This document shows, in pieces, positions 45,366 through 55,068 of a stretch of DNA of 64,000 nucleotides. The stretch is taken from NCBI GenBank assembly GCA_027531255.1, contig JAPZRU010000014.1, positions 1 through 64,000 on the forward strand. Reading direction: 5' to 3'. A program made the translations under genes and the position numbers. This DNA comes from Steroidobacteraceae bacterium (GTDB lineage Bacteria; Pseudomonadota; Gammaproteobacteria; Steroidobacterales; Steroidobacteraceae). Each line of letters begins with the position of its first letter. The first letter of the stretch is position 1. A model generated the notes under the pieces. It was not told the DNA's origin, ran no database searches, and saw nothing but the letters and a program-made list of their open reading frames with translations.

Positions 45366-46178
45366 GTGCGTCCACTGCGCCTAGTCCAGTTCACCGACCT
45401 GCACCTCTACGGGGCGATGGACGGCCGCCTGCGCGGCGTCGAGGTGCTGGCGACGCTGCGGGCGACCCTCGCGGCCGCCGCAGCCGACCTCGACCGATGT
45501 GACGCGGTGCTGCTGACCGGCGACCTCGTGCAGGACGATCCCGCGGGCTACGCCCACGTACAGGCGCTGTTCGGCGACTCTCCCGTGCCGGTCTACTGCC
45601 TGCCCGGCAACCACGACGAACCCGGCCCGATGCGCGCCGCGCTCGCGGCGGCGCCGTTCCGCCTCAACGCGGTCGGCACCCACGGCGCGTGGCAACTGGT
45701 GATGCTCGATTCCTGCCTGCACGGGGAGGCCGGGGGCCGGCTCGCCGCGTCGGAGCTGCGGCGGCTGGATGCCGCGCTCGCGGCGGCGCCCGATCGCCAC
45801 GCGCTCGTCTGCCTGCACCACCACCCGGTGCCGATGGCGAGCCGGTGGCTCGACACGGTCGGCCTCGACAACGCGCCCGAATTCTTCGACGTGCTCGACT
45901 CGCATCCGCAGGTGCGCGGCGTCCTCTGGGGCCACGTGCACCAGGTCTTCGACTCGGAACGCCGCGGCGTGCGCCTGCTCGGCACGCCGTCGACCTGCGC
46001 GCAGTTCAAGCCGCGCGCCGCCGGATTCGCCGTCGACCAGCGTCCGCCGGCCTACCGGTGGCTCGACCTGTATCCGGACGGCCGCATCGAGACCGCCGTC
46101 GAGTGGGTCGCGACGGCGACGCCGCAGGCGGTGGACGAAGCCGAGCCTGCACGCGAACGCCGGGCCTCCGTGCGCTGA
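45366..46178 (+). CDS. cpdA: Calcineurin-like metallophosphoesterase, CpdA-like cAMP phosphodiesterase
   Basis: 270 aa from GTG 45366. Family members hydrolyse 3',5'-cAMP with two metal ions. All metal motifs are present: DLH in [20 protein letters not shown], the His cluster CLHHHPV, and GHVHQVF. The length matches E. coli CpdA (275). An in-frame ATG at 45306 would add 20 atypical residues; GTG 45366 is preferred and has GGAA upstream. Substrate is by family similarity only. Confidence 0.85.
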   Translation: MRPLRLVQFTDLHLYGAMDGRLRGVEVLATLRATLAAAAADLDRCDAVLLTGDLVQDDPAGYAHVQALFGDSPVPVYCLPGNHDEPGPMRAALAAAPFRLNAVGTHGAWQLVMLDSCLHGEAGGRLAASELRRLDAALAAAPDRHALVCLHHHPVPMASRWLDTVGLDNAPEFFDVLDSHPQVRGVLWGHVHQVFDSERRGVRLLGTPSTCAQFKPRAAGFAVDQRPPAYRWLDLYPDGRIETAVEWVATATPQAVDEAEPARERRASVR

Positions 46179-46285
46179 AGCGGGCCCGCGTCAGCGAACC
46201 CGCGTGGGCCCCGGTGCGCGAGTCCCAGAGCCGCCACGCGTCGAACCTCGGCCCCGACGACGGCGAACGGGCGCCTCGCGCCGGC

Positions 46286-46450
46286 TCAGACCTCGACCAT
46301 CTCGAAGTCCGCCTTCGACGCGCCGCAGTCCGGGCAGTTCCAGTCCGCCGGCACGTCGGCCCAGCGCGTGCCCGGCGGCAGACCGCGGTCGGGGTCGCCA
46401 CGCGCTTCGTCGTACACGTAGCCGCAGATCACGCAGATCCAGGTCTTCAT
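46286..46450 (-). CDS. rubA: Rubredoxin
   Basis: 54 aa. A small one-iron electron carrier, often serving alkane hydroxylases or oxidative stress enzymes. It starts [15 protein letters not shown] and ends [16 protein letters not shown]; both CxxC pairs (CVIC and CPDC) and the [14 protein letters not shown] segment are intact. It is divergent from hemL, whose start is 42 bases away, a conserved arrangement in pseudomonads and relatives. Confidence 0.96.
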   Translation of the reverse strand: MKTWICVICGYVYDEARGDPDRGLPPGTRWADVPADWNCPDCGASKADFEMVEV

Positions 46451-46491
46451 TTAGTCTCGCGGGCGATAAACTGCCGGTCCGGAGGTATCCC

Positions 46492-47775
46492 GTGCCGACG
46501 TCCCGCGAACTGTACCAAGAAGCCGCCCGCTACATCCCCGGTGGCGTCAACTCGCCCGTCCGCGCCTTCCGCGGCGTGGGCGGCGAACCCGTGTTCTTCG
46601 CGAAGGCCAAGGGCCCGCACGTCTGGTCCGCGGAGGGCACGAAGTACGTCGACTACGTCGGCTCCTGGGGCCCGGCGATCCTGGGTCACGCGGACGACGA
46701 CGTGATCCGCGCGGTGCAGGAGCGCGCCGCCGACGGCCTGTCGTTCGGCGCGCCCACCGCGCTCGAGACCGAGGTCGCGAAGAAGATCATCGAACTCGTG
46801 CCCTCGATCGAGCTGGTGCGCATGTGCAGTTCCGGCACCGAGGCGACGATGAGCGCGATCCGCCTCGCGCGCGGGTACACGGGGCGCGACAAGATCGTGA
46901 AGTTCGAGGGCTGCTACCACGGCCACTCGGACTCGCTGCTCGTGAAGGCGGGCTCGGGCCTGCTGACGCTCGGCGTGCCGAGCTCGCCGGGCGTGCCGAA
47001 GGGGCTCGCGGACCACACGATCACGCTCGGTTTCAACGACGTCGCGCAGGTGCGCGAAACCTTCGCCGGGGTGGGCGAGCAGATCGCCTGCGTGATCGTC
47101 GAACCGGTCGCCGGCAACATGAACTGCATCCCGCCGGTGCCGGGCTTCCTCGAAGCGCTGCGCGAGGAATGCACCAGGCACGGCGCGGTGCTGATCTTCG
47201 ACGAAGTGATGACGGGCTTCCGCGTCGCGCCCGGCGGGGTGCAGCAGCTCTACGGCATCCGGCCGGACCTCACGACGCTCGGCAAGGTCATCGGCGGCGG
47301 CATGCCGGTCGGTGCGTTCGGCGGCAGGCGGGAGATCATGGAGCGCATCGCGCCGCTCGGCCCCGTGTACCAGGCCGGCACGCTGTCGGGGAACCCGGTC
47401 GCGATGGCGGCCGGCCTCGTCACGCTGACGAAGCTGTCGCGGCCCGGGTTCCACGCGAAGCTCGCCGGCATCACGGACCGTCTCGTCGGGGGCCTGAAGC
47501 AGGCGGCGGCGGCGGCCGGCGTACCGCTCGCCACCAACCACGTCTGCGGCATGTTCGGCTTCTTCTTCACGGCTTCGCCACAGGTCACGAGCTACGCCGC
47601 GGCGACCGCGTGCGACGTCGAGCGCTTCAAGCGCTTCTTCCACGCGATGCTGGACGAGGGCGTCTACCTCGCGCCGTCCGCGTTCGAGGCGGGCTTCGTC
47701 TCGATCACCCACGGCGACGCGGAGCTCGAGCACACCGTCGCGGCCGCGGAGCGCGCCTTCCGCAAGGCGGCCTGA
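46492..47775 (+). CDS. hemL: Glutamate-1-semialdehyde 2,1-aminomutase
   Basis: 427 aa. PLP enzyme making 5-aminolevulinate in the C5 haem pathway. It starts at GTG 46492, with a perfect GGAGG 6 bases upstream. Signatures are [66 protein letters not shown] and the PLP Lys in [18 protein letters not shown]. Long open frame upstream belongs to the cpdA region and is not part of it. Confidence 0.97.
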   Translation: MPTSRELYQEAARYIPGGVNSPVRAFRGVGGEPVFFAKAKGPHVWSAEGTKYVDYVGSWGPAILGHADDDVIRAVQERAADGLSFGAPTALETEVAKKIIELVPSIELVRMCSSGTEATMSAIRLARGYTGRDKIVKFEGCYHGHSDSLLVKAGSGLLTLGVPSSPGVPKGLADHTITLGFNDVAQVRETFAGVGEQIACVIVEPVAGNMNCIPPVPGFLEALREECTRHGAVLIFDEVMTGFRVAPGGVQQLYGIRPDLTTLGKVIGGGMPVGAFGGRREIMERIAPLGPVYQAGTLSGNPVAMAAGLVTLTKLSRPGFHAKLAGITDRLVGGLKQAAAAAGVPLATNHVCGMFGFFFTASPQVTSYAAATACDVERFKRFFHAMLDEGVYLAPSAFEAGFVSITHGDAELEHTVAAAERAFRKAA

Positions 47776-47830
47776 CGCGGCGCGGTGCGCAGCTGCGGCG
47801 CCGTGAGCGGCCGCAGCGCCGGGTGCAGCC

Positions 47831-48871
47831 TCAGCGCCGCGCGCGCATCTCGATCAGCTCGCGGTACGCGGCCAGCGTCTCGGCCGCGACGCGATCGAGG
47901 TGGTAGGCGCCGAGGTCGGGCCGCATCCGCGCGGGCCGTGCCGCCGCCAGTTCGCGCAGCGCCGTGCTCATCGCGTCGACGTCGTCGATCGGCACGAGGC
48001 GGCCGGGGAACCTGCGCAGCACCTCGGACGGGCCCTGCGTCGCGGTCGCGAGCACCGGCGTGCCGGCGTCCAGCGCCTCGAACAGCACGCGCCCGAGCGG
48101 CTCGCTGCGCGACGGGCTCACGAACAGGTCGAAGGCCTGGTAGCACGCCTTGACGTCGTTGCGGAACCCGGTGAAGCGCGCCCGGCCGCCCGCCAGCCGC
48201 TCGAGCCGAGAGCGCTCGCGGCCGTCGCCCACGATCGCGAGCTTCGCCTGCGGCAGGTTCGCCGCGACGAAAGCGCGGACCAGGGTATCGAAGCCCTTCG
48301 ACTTCGCGAGGCGCCCGACGCCGCCGACCAGGAAATCACCCGGGCCGGCCCCGAGTTCGGAACGCAGCTGCGCGACGGCCTCGGCGGAGAGGCGCGGGGC
48401 CGGCACCAGCGACTCGTTGATCTCGAACACGCGGCCGCGGTAGGTGGCGAGGTCCTTCTTCTGCCACTGCGCGATGACGATCAGGCCGTCCATCGCGAGG
48501 AAGTGCGGGCCGTTGACCCACATGTGCAGCGTGGCGATCGTCGGGCAAGGCGGCGGGCGCTCGGCGAGCAGGCGCGTGGACTTCCGCAGGTGCCCGTGGA
48601 CGACTTCGGGCCCGAACTCGTCGATCGCGCGCGCGACGCCGCGCGCCGAGAACCAGCCGTTGACCTCGACGACGCGCACGCGCGGGTCGAGATGGTCGCG
48701 GATGCTCGCGCCGCTGCGCGCCCGATGCCCGCGCCTCACGACGAGGCACACCTCGTGCTCGCCCACGTGCGCGTTGCACATCTCGGCCGTCGCACGCTCG
48801 GTGCCGGCGAAGCCCTTCGACAGGCAGATGTGGAGTATCCGCAAGCGCCCCGCGCTCCCGTGCGACCGCAC
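47831..48871 (-). CDS. Glycosyltransferase family 4 protein
   Basis: 346 aa. A GT-B fold transferase, probably for a cell-surface glycan. The N-terminal domain begins LRILHICLSKGFAGTERA with the acceptor-side Gly loop; the C-terminal domain has FLVGGVGRLAKSKGFDTLVRAF, LAIVGDGRERSRLERL and the EX7E block SPSRSEPLGRVLFEALDAGTPVLAT. No O-antigen or LPS-core cluster surrounds it, though it could act on the LPS core. Starts with GTG 48871. It is convergent with hemL (55 bases). Confidence 0.85.
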   Translation of the reverse strand: MRSHGSAGRLRILHICLSKGFAGTERATAEMCNAHVGEHEVCLVVRRGHRARSGASIRDHLDPRVRVVEVNGWFSARGVARAIDEFGPEVVHGHLRKSTRLLAERPPPCPTIATLHMWVNGPHFLAMDGLIVIAQWQKKDLATYRGRVFEINESLVPAPRLSAEAVAQLRSELGAGPGDFLVGGVGRLAKSKGFDTLVRAFVAANLPQAKLAIVGDGRERSRLERLAGGRARFTGFRNDVKACYQAFDLFVSPSRSEPLGRVLFEALDAGTPVLATATQGPSEVLRRFPGRLVPIDDVDAMSTALRELAAARPARMRPDLGAYHLDRVAAETLAAYRELIEMRARR

Positions 48872-48938
48872 GCGCCCCGTGACGGCCCATAAGGTACCAG
48901 AGGGTCGAGGGCACGGAGCCCGGACGCGACCTCGGGCC

Positions 48939-49376
48939 TCAGCCGACCGGTGCCGGTGGCGCGAGGCGCCCGTGCCGCTCCAGCCGGCTGCGGACGCCGG
49001 TGCGGGTGCGACCGAGCGCCGTGGCGATCGCCTCGAGATCCTCGCGGGCGTCGAAGGCCTCCAGCAGCCGCGCGTCGTCGGACGCGGACCACGGCTTGCC
49101 GACGTTCGGCGGCAGCCGCGCGCGGCGTGCCCGCTGCCGCTCGAGCGACTGCAGCGCCACCGCCCCCTCCGCGAGGCTCGCGCGGACCGCTGGCAGGTTC
49201 CACGCGGCGTCGGCGCGGAGCGACGAGCCGTTCAGGGGATGCAGGCCTGCCGCCAGTGCCTGCAGCACCGCGGCGGCCTCGCCCGGGGCGGCGTGCGGAT
49301 CCCGGGCGGAATCGGTGGCGAGATCGGCAGCCGATTCGCCGGCGAACACGGGCGGCGTGGCGCGTGGGTCTTCCAT
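48939..49376 (-). CDS. Small protein with SANT/Myb-like C-terminal domain
   Basis: 145 aa. The N-terminal 90 residues are Ala-rich and helical with no known domain. The C-terminal part (about 90-140) reads PPNVGKPWSASDDARLLEAF, then DLEAIATALGRTRTGVRSRL, the Trp-start, acidic first helix and HTH-like third helix of SANT/Myb-type DNA-binding domains. Similar domains occur in uncharacterised bacterial proteins. It could bind DNA, but no target is visible. It stands alone 67 bases upstream of the glycosyltransferase. Confidence 0.6.
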   Translation of the reverse strand: MEDPRATPPVFAGESAADLATDSARDPHAAPGEAAAVLQALAAGLHPLNGSSLRADAAWNLPAVRASLAEGAVALQSLERQRARRARLPPNVGKPWSASDDARLLEAFDAREDLEAIATALGRTRTGVRSRLERHGRLAPPAPVG

Positions 49377-49593
49377 GACGTTCTCCTGGCGTAGACGGCT
49401 CCGGTGCGGAGCCCGCTGCCAGACTGCTCGCGGCGCTGCCGGGAGGCGAGCCGCGAATCCCCCGCGTCCGGGGCGTTTCGCCGCCTCCTCCGGTTGCGAT
49501 GCGCCGGGGCCCGCCGCGTCGCCTCGCGCGGTCGCACGGTTCGCCAGGCCGCGCCGTTTGCGAGGCCGCGCGCGCTCGCGTACCGTCCCCTCG

Positions 49594-50514
49594 ATGCGCG
49601 CCTACGCCGCCTTCCTCGCCGCCATCGCCGGCACCCTCCTGCTCACCGCGCTCGTCGCCTATCCCGTCTATGCGGGACTGCATGCGCTGCAGCCCGAGTG
49701 GGCGTTCCACAAGATCGCCTCGCGCCTGTGGCAGCTGCTGATGCTCGGCGCGGTGATCGTCGTCGTCTGGCGGCTGCGCCTCGGGACGAAGCGCGACTGG
49801 GGCTACGGCGTGCCGCGGCCCGCGTGGCTGCGGCAGTTCGGGATCGGCCTCGCGCTCGGGCTCGCGACGATGCTGCCGGTGACGCTGACGATGATCGGCC
49901 TCGGCGTGCGGCCGCTGCGACCCGAACTGTCGCTCGAACTGCTGACGGGCGCGTTCTTCGCGGGGCTCGCGTCGGGGCTCGCGGTCGGCTTCGTCGAGGA
50001 AACCTTCTTCCGCGGCCTGCTGCAGGGCGCCGTGATGCGCGAGACCCGGCGGCCCGCCATCGCACTGGTGGCGGTCGCGGTGCTGTACTCCGCGCTGCAC
50101 TTCCTCGATCGCGTACGCATCCCGCACGAACAGGTGGACTGGGGCTCCGGCCTCGTGCTGCTCGGCGGAGTGCTCGGCAAGTTCGCGGCGTTCGGCACGA
50201 TCGTCGACGCGTTCCTGTGTCTCGTCGCGGTCGGGCTCGTGCTCGGTGTCGTCACCTGGTGGAGCGGCAGCATCGCGCTGGCGGTGGGCCTGCACGCGGG
50301 CTGGGTGTGGATGATGCGCACCACCGTCGGCGTGACGGCGGCCGACGAGTCCTCGCCGCTCGCGTGGACGATCAGCGAATCGACCGGCTACACGGGCTGG
50401 CTCGTGCTCGGGTGGACGCTGGTGGTGCTGGCCGCGCTGCCGTGGGTACGCCGGCGCTGGCCCGCGGCGTTCGACGACGCTTCGCGGGCCGCTACTCGCC
50501 CGGCAGGCGGATGA
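49594..50514 (+). CDS. CPBP-family intramembrane glutamic endopeptidase
   Basis: 306 aa, eight or so membrane segments. CPBP (Abi/CAAX) proteases cleave within membranes. The catalytic motif EExxxR is present as VEETFFRG (E135, E136, R140), the second His-containing motif is SALHFLDR, and the third is AVGLHAGW. A first in-frame ATG at 49594 fits; upstream frame is open but unlike protein. It overlaps the convergent LON gene by 23 bases. Substrate unknown. Confidence 0.88.
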   Translation: MRAYAAFLAAIAGTLLLTALVAYPVYAGLHALQPEWAFHKIASRLWQLLMLGAVIVVVWRLRLGTKRDWGYGVPRPAWLRQFGIGLALGLATMLPVTLTMIGLGVRPLRPELSLELLTGAFFAGLASGLAVGFVEETFFRGLLQGAVMRETRRPAIALVAVAVLYSALHFLDRVRIPHEQVDWGSGLVLLGGVLGKFAAFGTIVDAFLCLVAVGLVLGVVTWWSGSIALAVGLHAGWVWMMRTTVGVTAADESSPLAWTISESTGYTGWLVLGWTLVVLAALPWVRRRWPAAFDDASRAATRPAGG

Positions 50515-51082
50515 TCGGCGCGAGCGTGCGCAGGCGCTCCAGCGGATCCACCGCCTCGAGCAGGGCCTGGCGCGCCGGCGGCTCGAGCGGCGAGAGCTCG
50601 GCGATCCGGTTGGCGACCCAGCCCGCGTCGTCGTAGTGCGGCTCGACGAACGAATAGGCGTCGCCGAGCCGCGGCAGGGCCTTGCGGATCACCGTCCCGA
50701 GATGGGCGCAATCCTGCGGCACCGGCAGGCCCGGATCCGGCGGCAGGTCCTCGACCTCGCCGACGTTGAGACCGTCCTGCTGCCGCCACGCGCGCAGCAG
50801 CCGGAAGCGCTGCTGCCCGAGGCAGGTCAGGCCGAGCAGGCCGTCGTCGAGCTGGTAGAAGTCGACGATCTTCGCTTCCGTGCCGATCGCGGCGGTCGCG
50901 ACCTGCGAGCTGCCGGCCTCGCGGCCCTGCTGCAGCAGGACGACGCCGAAGCCCGTCAGTTCCTTCATGCAGCGCCCGACCATGTCGACGTACCGCGGCT
51001 CGAAGATGCGCAGCGTCAGCGGGCCGCCGGGAAACAGCACGGTGCCGAGCGGGAACAGGGGCAGCGTGCGGGTCGTCGTCAC
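50492..51082 (-). CDS. LON N-terminal substrate-binding domain protein
   Basis: 196 aa from GTG 51082. Stand-alone LON-domain proteins lack the ATPase and protease parts of Lon; their role is unclear, perhaps substrate recognition. The domain opens LPLFPLGTVLFPGGPLTLRIFEPRY and continues GFGVVLLQ, IGTEAKIVDFYQLDDG, RFRLL. It starts in a GTGA overlap with the mpl stop, so it is coupled to mpl. Confidence 0.88.
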   Translation of the reverse strand: MTTTRTLPLFPLGTVLFPGGPLTLRIFEPRYVDMVGRCMKELTGFGVVLLQQGREAGSSQVATAAIGTEAKIVDFYQLDDGLLGLTCLGQQRFRLLRAWRQQDGLNVGEVEDLPPDPGLPVPQDCAHLGTVIRKALPRLGDAYSFVEPHYDDAGWVANRIAELSPLEPPARQALLEAVDPLERLRTLAPIIRLPGE

Positions 51083-52518
51083 GAGCCCTGCCCCAGTGCG
51101 GCGAGCAGCTTCGCGTGCAGCCCGCCGAAGGCACCGTTGCTCATCACGAGCACGTGATCGCCCGGTCGCGCGTCGCGCGCGAGCCGCTCGACCAGGGTGT
51201 CGACGTCGCCGGCGAGTTCGGCGCGGTCGCCGAGCGGCCGCGCCGCGCTCTCGAGGTCCCAGCCGAGGTCCGTCGGCCGGTAGAAGTAGGTGCGATCGGC
51301 GGCGGCCAGCGAACCCGCCAGCGTGTCCTTGTGGACGCCGAGCTTCATCGTGTTCGAGCGCGGCTCGAGCACCGCGAGGATCCGTGCCTCGCCGACGCGC
51401 CGGCGGAGCCCGTCGAGCGTCGTCGCGATCGCGGTCGGGTGGTGCGCGAAGTCGTCGTAGACGGTCACTCCGCGCACCGTGCCCCGCACTTCCATGCGCC
51501 GCCGCACGTTGCGGAACGAGCCCAGCGCCTCGAGCGCGACGCCGGGATCGACGCCCACGTGGCGCGCGGCCAGCAGCGCCGCCAGCGCGTTCTCGGCGTT
51601 GTGTGCGCCGATCAGGTCCCAGCGCGCGCCGCCGATCCGGCTCGCGCCCTGCCAGACCTCGAACTCGGACCAGTCCGGCACGACCGCGCGCACGTGCCAG
51701 TCGGCGCCCGGCTCGCGGCCGAAGCGCTCGACGGGCGTCCAGCAGCCGAGCTGCAGCGTGGCCGCGAGTTCGGGGTCGGCGCCGTTGACGACGAGGCGCC
51801 CCTGCCCCGGCACCGTGCGGACGAACTGGTGGAACATGCGACGCAGGCTCGGCATGTCCGGGTAGATGTCGGCGTGGTCGTACTCGAGATTGTTCAGGAT
51901 CGCGGTACGCGGCCGGTAGTGCACGAACTTGGCGCGCTTGTCGAAGAACGCGGTGTCGTACTCGTCGGCCTCGACCACGAACACGGGGCGACCGCCGGTC
52001 GCCGCGAGCGCGGCGGCCGCGGGCGCGCCCGGGCGCGACGGGTGGTCGCCGAGCGGCGCGGACGCGCCGCCGAGCCGCGCGGAGACTCCGAAATTGCCGG
52101 GGATCCCGCCGATCAGGAAGCCGGGCGCGAGACCCGCACGCTCGAGGATCCACGCCAGCAGGCTCGAGGTCGTGGTCTTGCCGTGCGTGCCCGACACCGC
52201 GAGCACCCAGCGGTCCTGCAGGACGTGCCGCGCGAGCCACTCGGGCCCCGAGGCGTAAGGCAGGCCGCGATCGAGGACGGCCTCGATCAGCGGATTGCCG
52301 CGGCTCATCACGTTGCCGACGACGACGACGTCCGGCGCGGGGTCGAGCTGCGCGGGATCCCAGCCTTCGGTCAGCGCGATGCCGAGCGCCTCGAGCTGCG
52401 TACTCATCGGCGGGTAGACGTTCCTGTCCGACCCGGTGACCCGGTGACCGGCCTCGCGCGCCAGCGCGGCGATGCCGCCCATGAACGTGCCGCAGATGCC
52501 GAGGATGTGGACGTGCAT
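51079..52518 (-). CDS. mpl: UDP-N-acetylmuramate:L-alanyl-gamma-D-glutamyl-meso-diaminopimelate ligase
   Basis: 479 aa. Mpl joins recycled murein tripeptide to UDP-MurNAc, bypassing MurC-E. Mur-ligase marks are ILGICGTFMGG (Rossmann, about 5-15), the P-loop SGTHGKTTT, VVEADEYDTAFFDKR, ILNNLEYDHADIY with Mpl-specific residues, GAHNAENALAA and the C-terminal VYDDFAHHPTAI. ATG 52518 overlaps the stop of the upstream membrane-protein gene by one base (TGATG). Confidence 0.95.
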   Translation of the reverse strand: MHVHILGICGTFMGGIAALAREAGHRVTGSDRNVYPPMSTQLEALGIALTEGWDPAQLDPAPDVVVVGNVMSRGNPLIEAVLDRGLPYASGPEWLARHVLQDRWVLAVSGTHGKTTTSSLLAWILERAGLAPGFLIGGIPGNFGVSARLGGASAPLGDHPSRPGAPAAAALAATGGRPVFVVEADEYDTAFFDKRAKFVHYRPRTAILNNLEYDHADIYPDMPSLRRMFHQFVRTVPGQGRLVVNGADPELAATLQLGCWTPVERFGREPGADWHVRAVVPDWSEFEVWQGASRIGGARWDLIGAHNAENALAALLAARHVGVDPGVALEALGSFRNVRRRMEVRGTVRGVTVYDDFAHHPTAIATTLDGLRRRVGEARILAVLEPRSNTMKLGVHKDTLAGSLAAADRTYFYRPTDLGWDLESAARPLGDRAELAGDVDTLVERLARDARPGDHVLVMSNGAFGGLHAKLLAALGQGS

Positions 52519-53036
52519 CAGCCCCCGCCCCCGGCGGGCGAGAACTGCTCGAGCACCGCGTAGCTCAGCAGGAAGTAGGTCATCGACACCGCCATGCCCA
52601 GCAGCAGCGGCCCGTCCAGCGCCTGGCGCACGACGTGGCCGATCACGAACAGGTACCAGACCAGCAGCGGGAGGGTCGCGAGCGCGAGCAGCGTCTCGAC
52701 CGGCCCACCGCCGGTGGTACCGCCGACCGCGAGCAGCGCGAGCAGCGGCAACGACAGCAGCAGGCTCGTGCCGAGCACCGCGCAGAGCGTCTGCAGGTAG
52801 CGGTTGGTGCGCCGGCCGATCGCGAGCACCACGTAGAACACCAGGGCCGTGAAGCCGAGGTCCGCGAACGCGCGGAGCCAGGCCTGCTCGGGACCGTCCA
52901 CCATCCACGCCTGCAGCGCGGAGACCGTCGCGTAGGCGACGGCGAGGAGCGCGAGGAGCACTCCCGACGCCGGCACGTCGCGCGGGCCGCGCCGCCACAG
53001 CGCGATGTCCCAGAAAACCTTGAAGAGTTCGAGCAT
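52518..53036 (-). CDS. Hypothetical inner-membrane protein, about five spans
   Basis: 172 aa from ATG 53036. It begins LELFKVFWDIALWRRGPRDVP, an amphipathic start, then about five hydrophobic segments separated by short loops, with a Gly-rich end. It resembles the Yip1-type family of small membrane proteins but I cannot name it. Open frame upstream (to 53273) is Arg-rich and not likely coded. It is joined to mpl by a TGATG overlap, so a role near cell-wall recycling is only a guess. Confidence 0.65.
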   Translation of the reverse strand: MLELFKVFWDIALWRRGPRDVPASGVLLALLAVAYATVSALQAWMVDGPEQAWLRAFADLGFTALVFYVVLAIGRRTNRYLQTLCAVLGTSLLLSLPLLALLAVGGTTGGGPVETLLALATLPLLVWYLFVIGHVVRQALDGPLLLGMAVSMTYFLLSYAVLEQFSPAGGGG

Positions 53037-53175
53037 CGCTCCGTGAACTTCCGAGCGAGGCGCTCCGCCCCGTATGATGCGCCGCGCATTGTAACCGCGG
53101 ACCCGTCCGCCCGTCGGCCGCGATCGGCGGCGATCGGCGGCGGCCGGCCGCACCGCTGCCGCTCTCCGAGGCCGA

Positions 53176-54258
53176 ATGCTGGTCGCCGATTCAGACTCCC
53201 TGGCGCTCGCCTGCGACTCGCTGGCCAGGCTGCCGCGCTTCGCGCTCGACACCGAGTTCGTGCGCGAACGCACCTACGCGGCCGAACTCGCGCTCGTGCA
53301 GCTGGGTGGCGCCGAGCGCGTGCACCTCGTCGATCCGCTCGCCGGTGCCGATCTGGCGCCGCTCGTCGAGCTGCTCGGCAATCCCGGCCGCACCAAGGTG
53401 CTGCACGCCGGCCGGCAGGACCTCGAGGTGCTGCTGCCGCTGACCGGCGCGCCGGCCGCGCCCGTGCTGGACACGCAGGTCGCCGCCGCTCTGCTCGGCA
53501 TGCCGGCGCAGATCGGCTACGGGGATCTCGTGAATCGCGAACTCGGCGTGGCGCTCGCGAAGGGCCAGGCGCGCACGGACTGGTCGCGCCGGCCGCTCTC
53601 CCCGGCGCAGCTGGAGTACGCGGCCGACGACGTGCGCTACCTGCTGCCGCTCGCGGAGCGCCTCGAGGAACGGCTCGCGGCGCGCGGGCGCCTCGCGTGG
53701 CTCGCCGAGGAATGCGCGGCGCTGGCGGACCCGCAACTCTACCGCGTCGATCCCGAAGCCGCGTGGCAGCGCTTCAAGGGCATCGAGTCGCTGCCGCCGC
53801 CGGAGCAGCTGCGCCTGCGGGCACTCGCGCGCTGGCGCGAGGCGCGTGCGCAGCGCCGCAACCTGCCGCGAGCCTGGGTGCTCGCCGACGACGCGGCGCG
53901 CGAGATCGCCCGGGTCGCACCCCGCGACGTGGCGGCGATCAAGTCGCTGCGCGTGATGCCCGACGGCGCGGTGGACAAGCTGGGGGGCGAGATCCTCGAC
54001 GCGCTCGCGCAGGCCGCGCGCGACTCCGCCGACGGGCTGGTGCAGCGGCTCGAGGGACGCCCCACGCCCGAGGAACAGGCCCGCGCGAAGCGACTGACCG
54101 AGGAACTGCGGCGGGTCGCGCAGGCGGTCGAGATCGCGCCCGAGGTGCTGGCGACGCAGCGCGACCTCAAGAAGCTGGCGCGCGGCGAACGCGACGTCGC
54201 CTCGCTGCGCGGCTGGCGCCGCGAGGTCATCGGAGCGGCGCTGCTGCGGGCGCTTTGA
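53176..54258 (+). CDS. rnd: Ribonuclease D
   Basis: 360 aa. A 3'-5' exoribonuclease of the DEDD family that matures tRNA and other small RNAs. ExoI is FALDTEFVRERTY (D and E), ExoII is VLHAGRQDLEVLL (D), ExoIII is LEYAADDVRYLL (Y and D), and two HRDC domains follow (about 205-360). The gene's final codons GCG CTT TGA lie inside the 54250-54291 palindrome shared with convergent adk. Confidence 0.94.
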   Translation: MLVADSDSLALACDSLARLPRFALDTEFVRERTYAAELALVQLGGAERVHLVDPLAGADLAPLVELLGNPGRTKVLHAGRQDLEVLLPLTGAPAAPVLDTQVAAALLGMPAQIGYGDLVNRELGVALAKGQARTDWSRRPLSPAQLEYAADDVRYLLPLAERLEERLAARGRLAWLAEECAALADPQLYRVDPEAAWQRFKGIESLPPPEQLRLRALARWREARAQRRNLPRAWVLADDAAREIARVAPRDVAAIKSLRVMPDGAVDKLGGEILDALAQAARDSADGLVQRLEGRPTPEEQARAKRLTEELRRVAQAVEIAPEVLATQRDLKKLARGERDVASLRGWRREVIGAALLRAL

Positions 54259-54291
54259 GAAAAAGGGGTCGGACCCCTTTTCTCAAAGCGC
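54250..54291. repeat. Palindromic repeat copy 3 spanning rnd and adk stops
   Basis: GCGCTTTGAG (54250-54259), AAAA, bulged A264, GGGG (54265-54268), loop TCGGA, CCCC (54274-54277), TTTT, CTCAAAGCGC (54282-54291). The stem is 18 bp plus the bulge. Both convergent genes end GCG CTT TGA within its arms. A-run before and T-run after the GC core make it a two-way intrinsic terminator. Confidence 0.85.
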
Positions 54292-54927
54292 GGCGACGAG
54301 CCGCGCCGTGACCGCGTCGATGTCGCCTTCCGCGTCCACCGCGCGCAGCAGCCCGCGCGCACGGTAGTAGTCCACGAGCGGCGCGGTCTGCGCCTGGTAC
54401 ACGTCGAGGCGCTTGCCGATCGTCGCCTCGCTGTCGTCCAGGCGCTGGAAGAGGTCCGGCGCGTCGCACTGGCCACCGCACGGCGGGGGCACGCTCGGCG
54501 GCGCGGTGTAGACGTTGAACACGCGCTGGCACTTGCGGCAGGTGCGCCGGCCCGTGAGCCGCCTGAAGAGCTGATCGCGATCGACGTCCATCAGCACCAC
54601 CGCGTTCAGCGGCGTGCCGAGTTCGGCGAGCAGCGCCGCAAGGCCGTCGGCCTGCGCGACCGTGCGCGGGAAGCCGTCGAGGATGAAGCCACGCGCGGCG
54701 TCCGGCTGGGCGAGACGCTCGCGGATGATGCCGAGCATCGTCGCGTCGTCGACGAGGTTGCCGGCGTCCATGATCGCCTTGGCCCGCTTGCCGAGCTCGG
54801 TGCCCGCCGCGACGGCGGCGCGCAGCAGATCGCCGGTGGAGATCTGCGGGATGCCGAAACGGTCGATCAGGCGCTGGGCCTGGGTGCCCTTGCCCGACCC
54901 GGGCGCCCCCAACAGCACGATGCGCAT
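54283..54927 (-). CDS. adk: Adenylate kinase
   Basis: 214 aa, long-type with a lid. Balances ATP, ADP and AMP. P-loop is GAPGSGKGT (8-16), the AMP-binding ISTGDLLR, FILDGFPRTVAQA, and the lid with CRKC and a later CGGQC, suggesting a structural zinc as in Gram-positive and some proteobacterial enzymes. ATG 54927. Its last codons lie in the rnd-adk palindrome. It is divergent from the PPi-phosphofructokinase gene. Confidence 0.96.
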   Translation of the reverse strand: MRIVLLGAPGSGKGTQAQRLIDRFGIPQISTGDLLRAAVAAGTELGKRAKAIMDAGNLVDDATMLGIIRERLAQPDAARGFILDGFPRTVAQADGLAALLAELGTPLNAVVLMDVDRDQLFRRLTGRRTCRKCQRVFNVYTAPPSVPPPCGGQCDAPDLFQRLDDSEATIGKRLDVYQAQTAPLVDYYRARGLLRAVDAEGDIDAVTARLVAAL

Positions 54928-55068
54928 TCTTGTCGGTCTCCAGGCGGCCCGGGGACCGCAGCGAAGGCCGGTATGCTGCCCGCCGTCCGCCGAAGCGTCA
55001 AACCGCGGAATCCGCGGATCCCGGCGTTCGGCTATCCTCCCGCCCGTCCACGGGTACGAGGATCCGCC

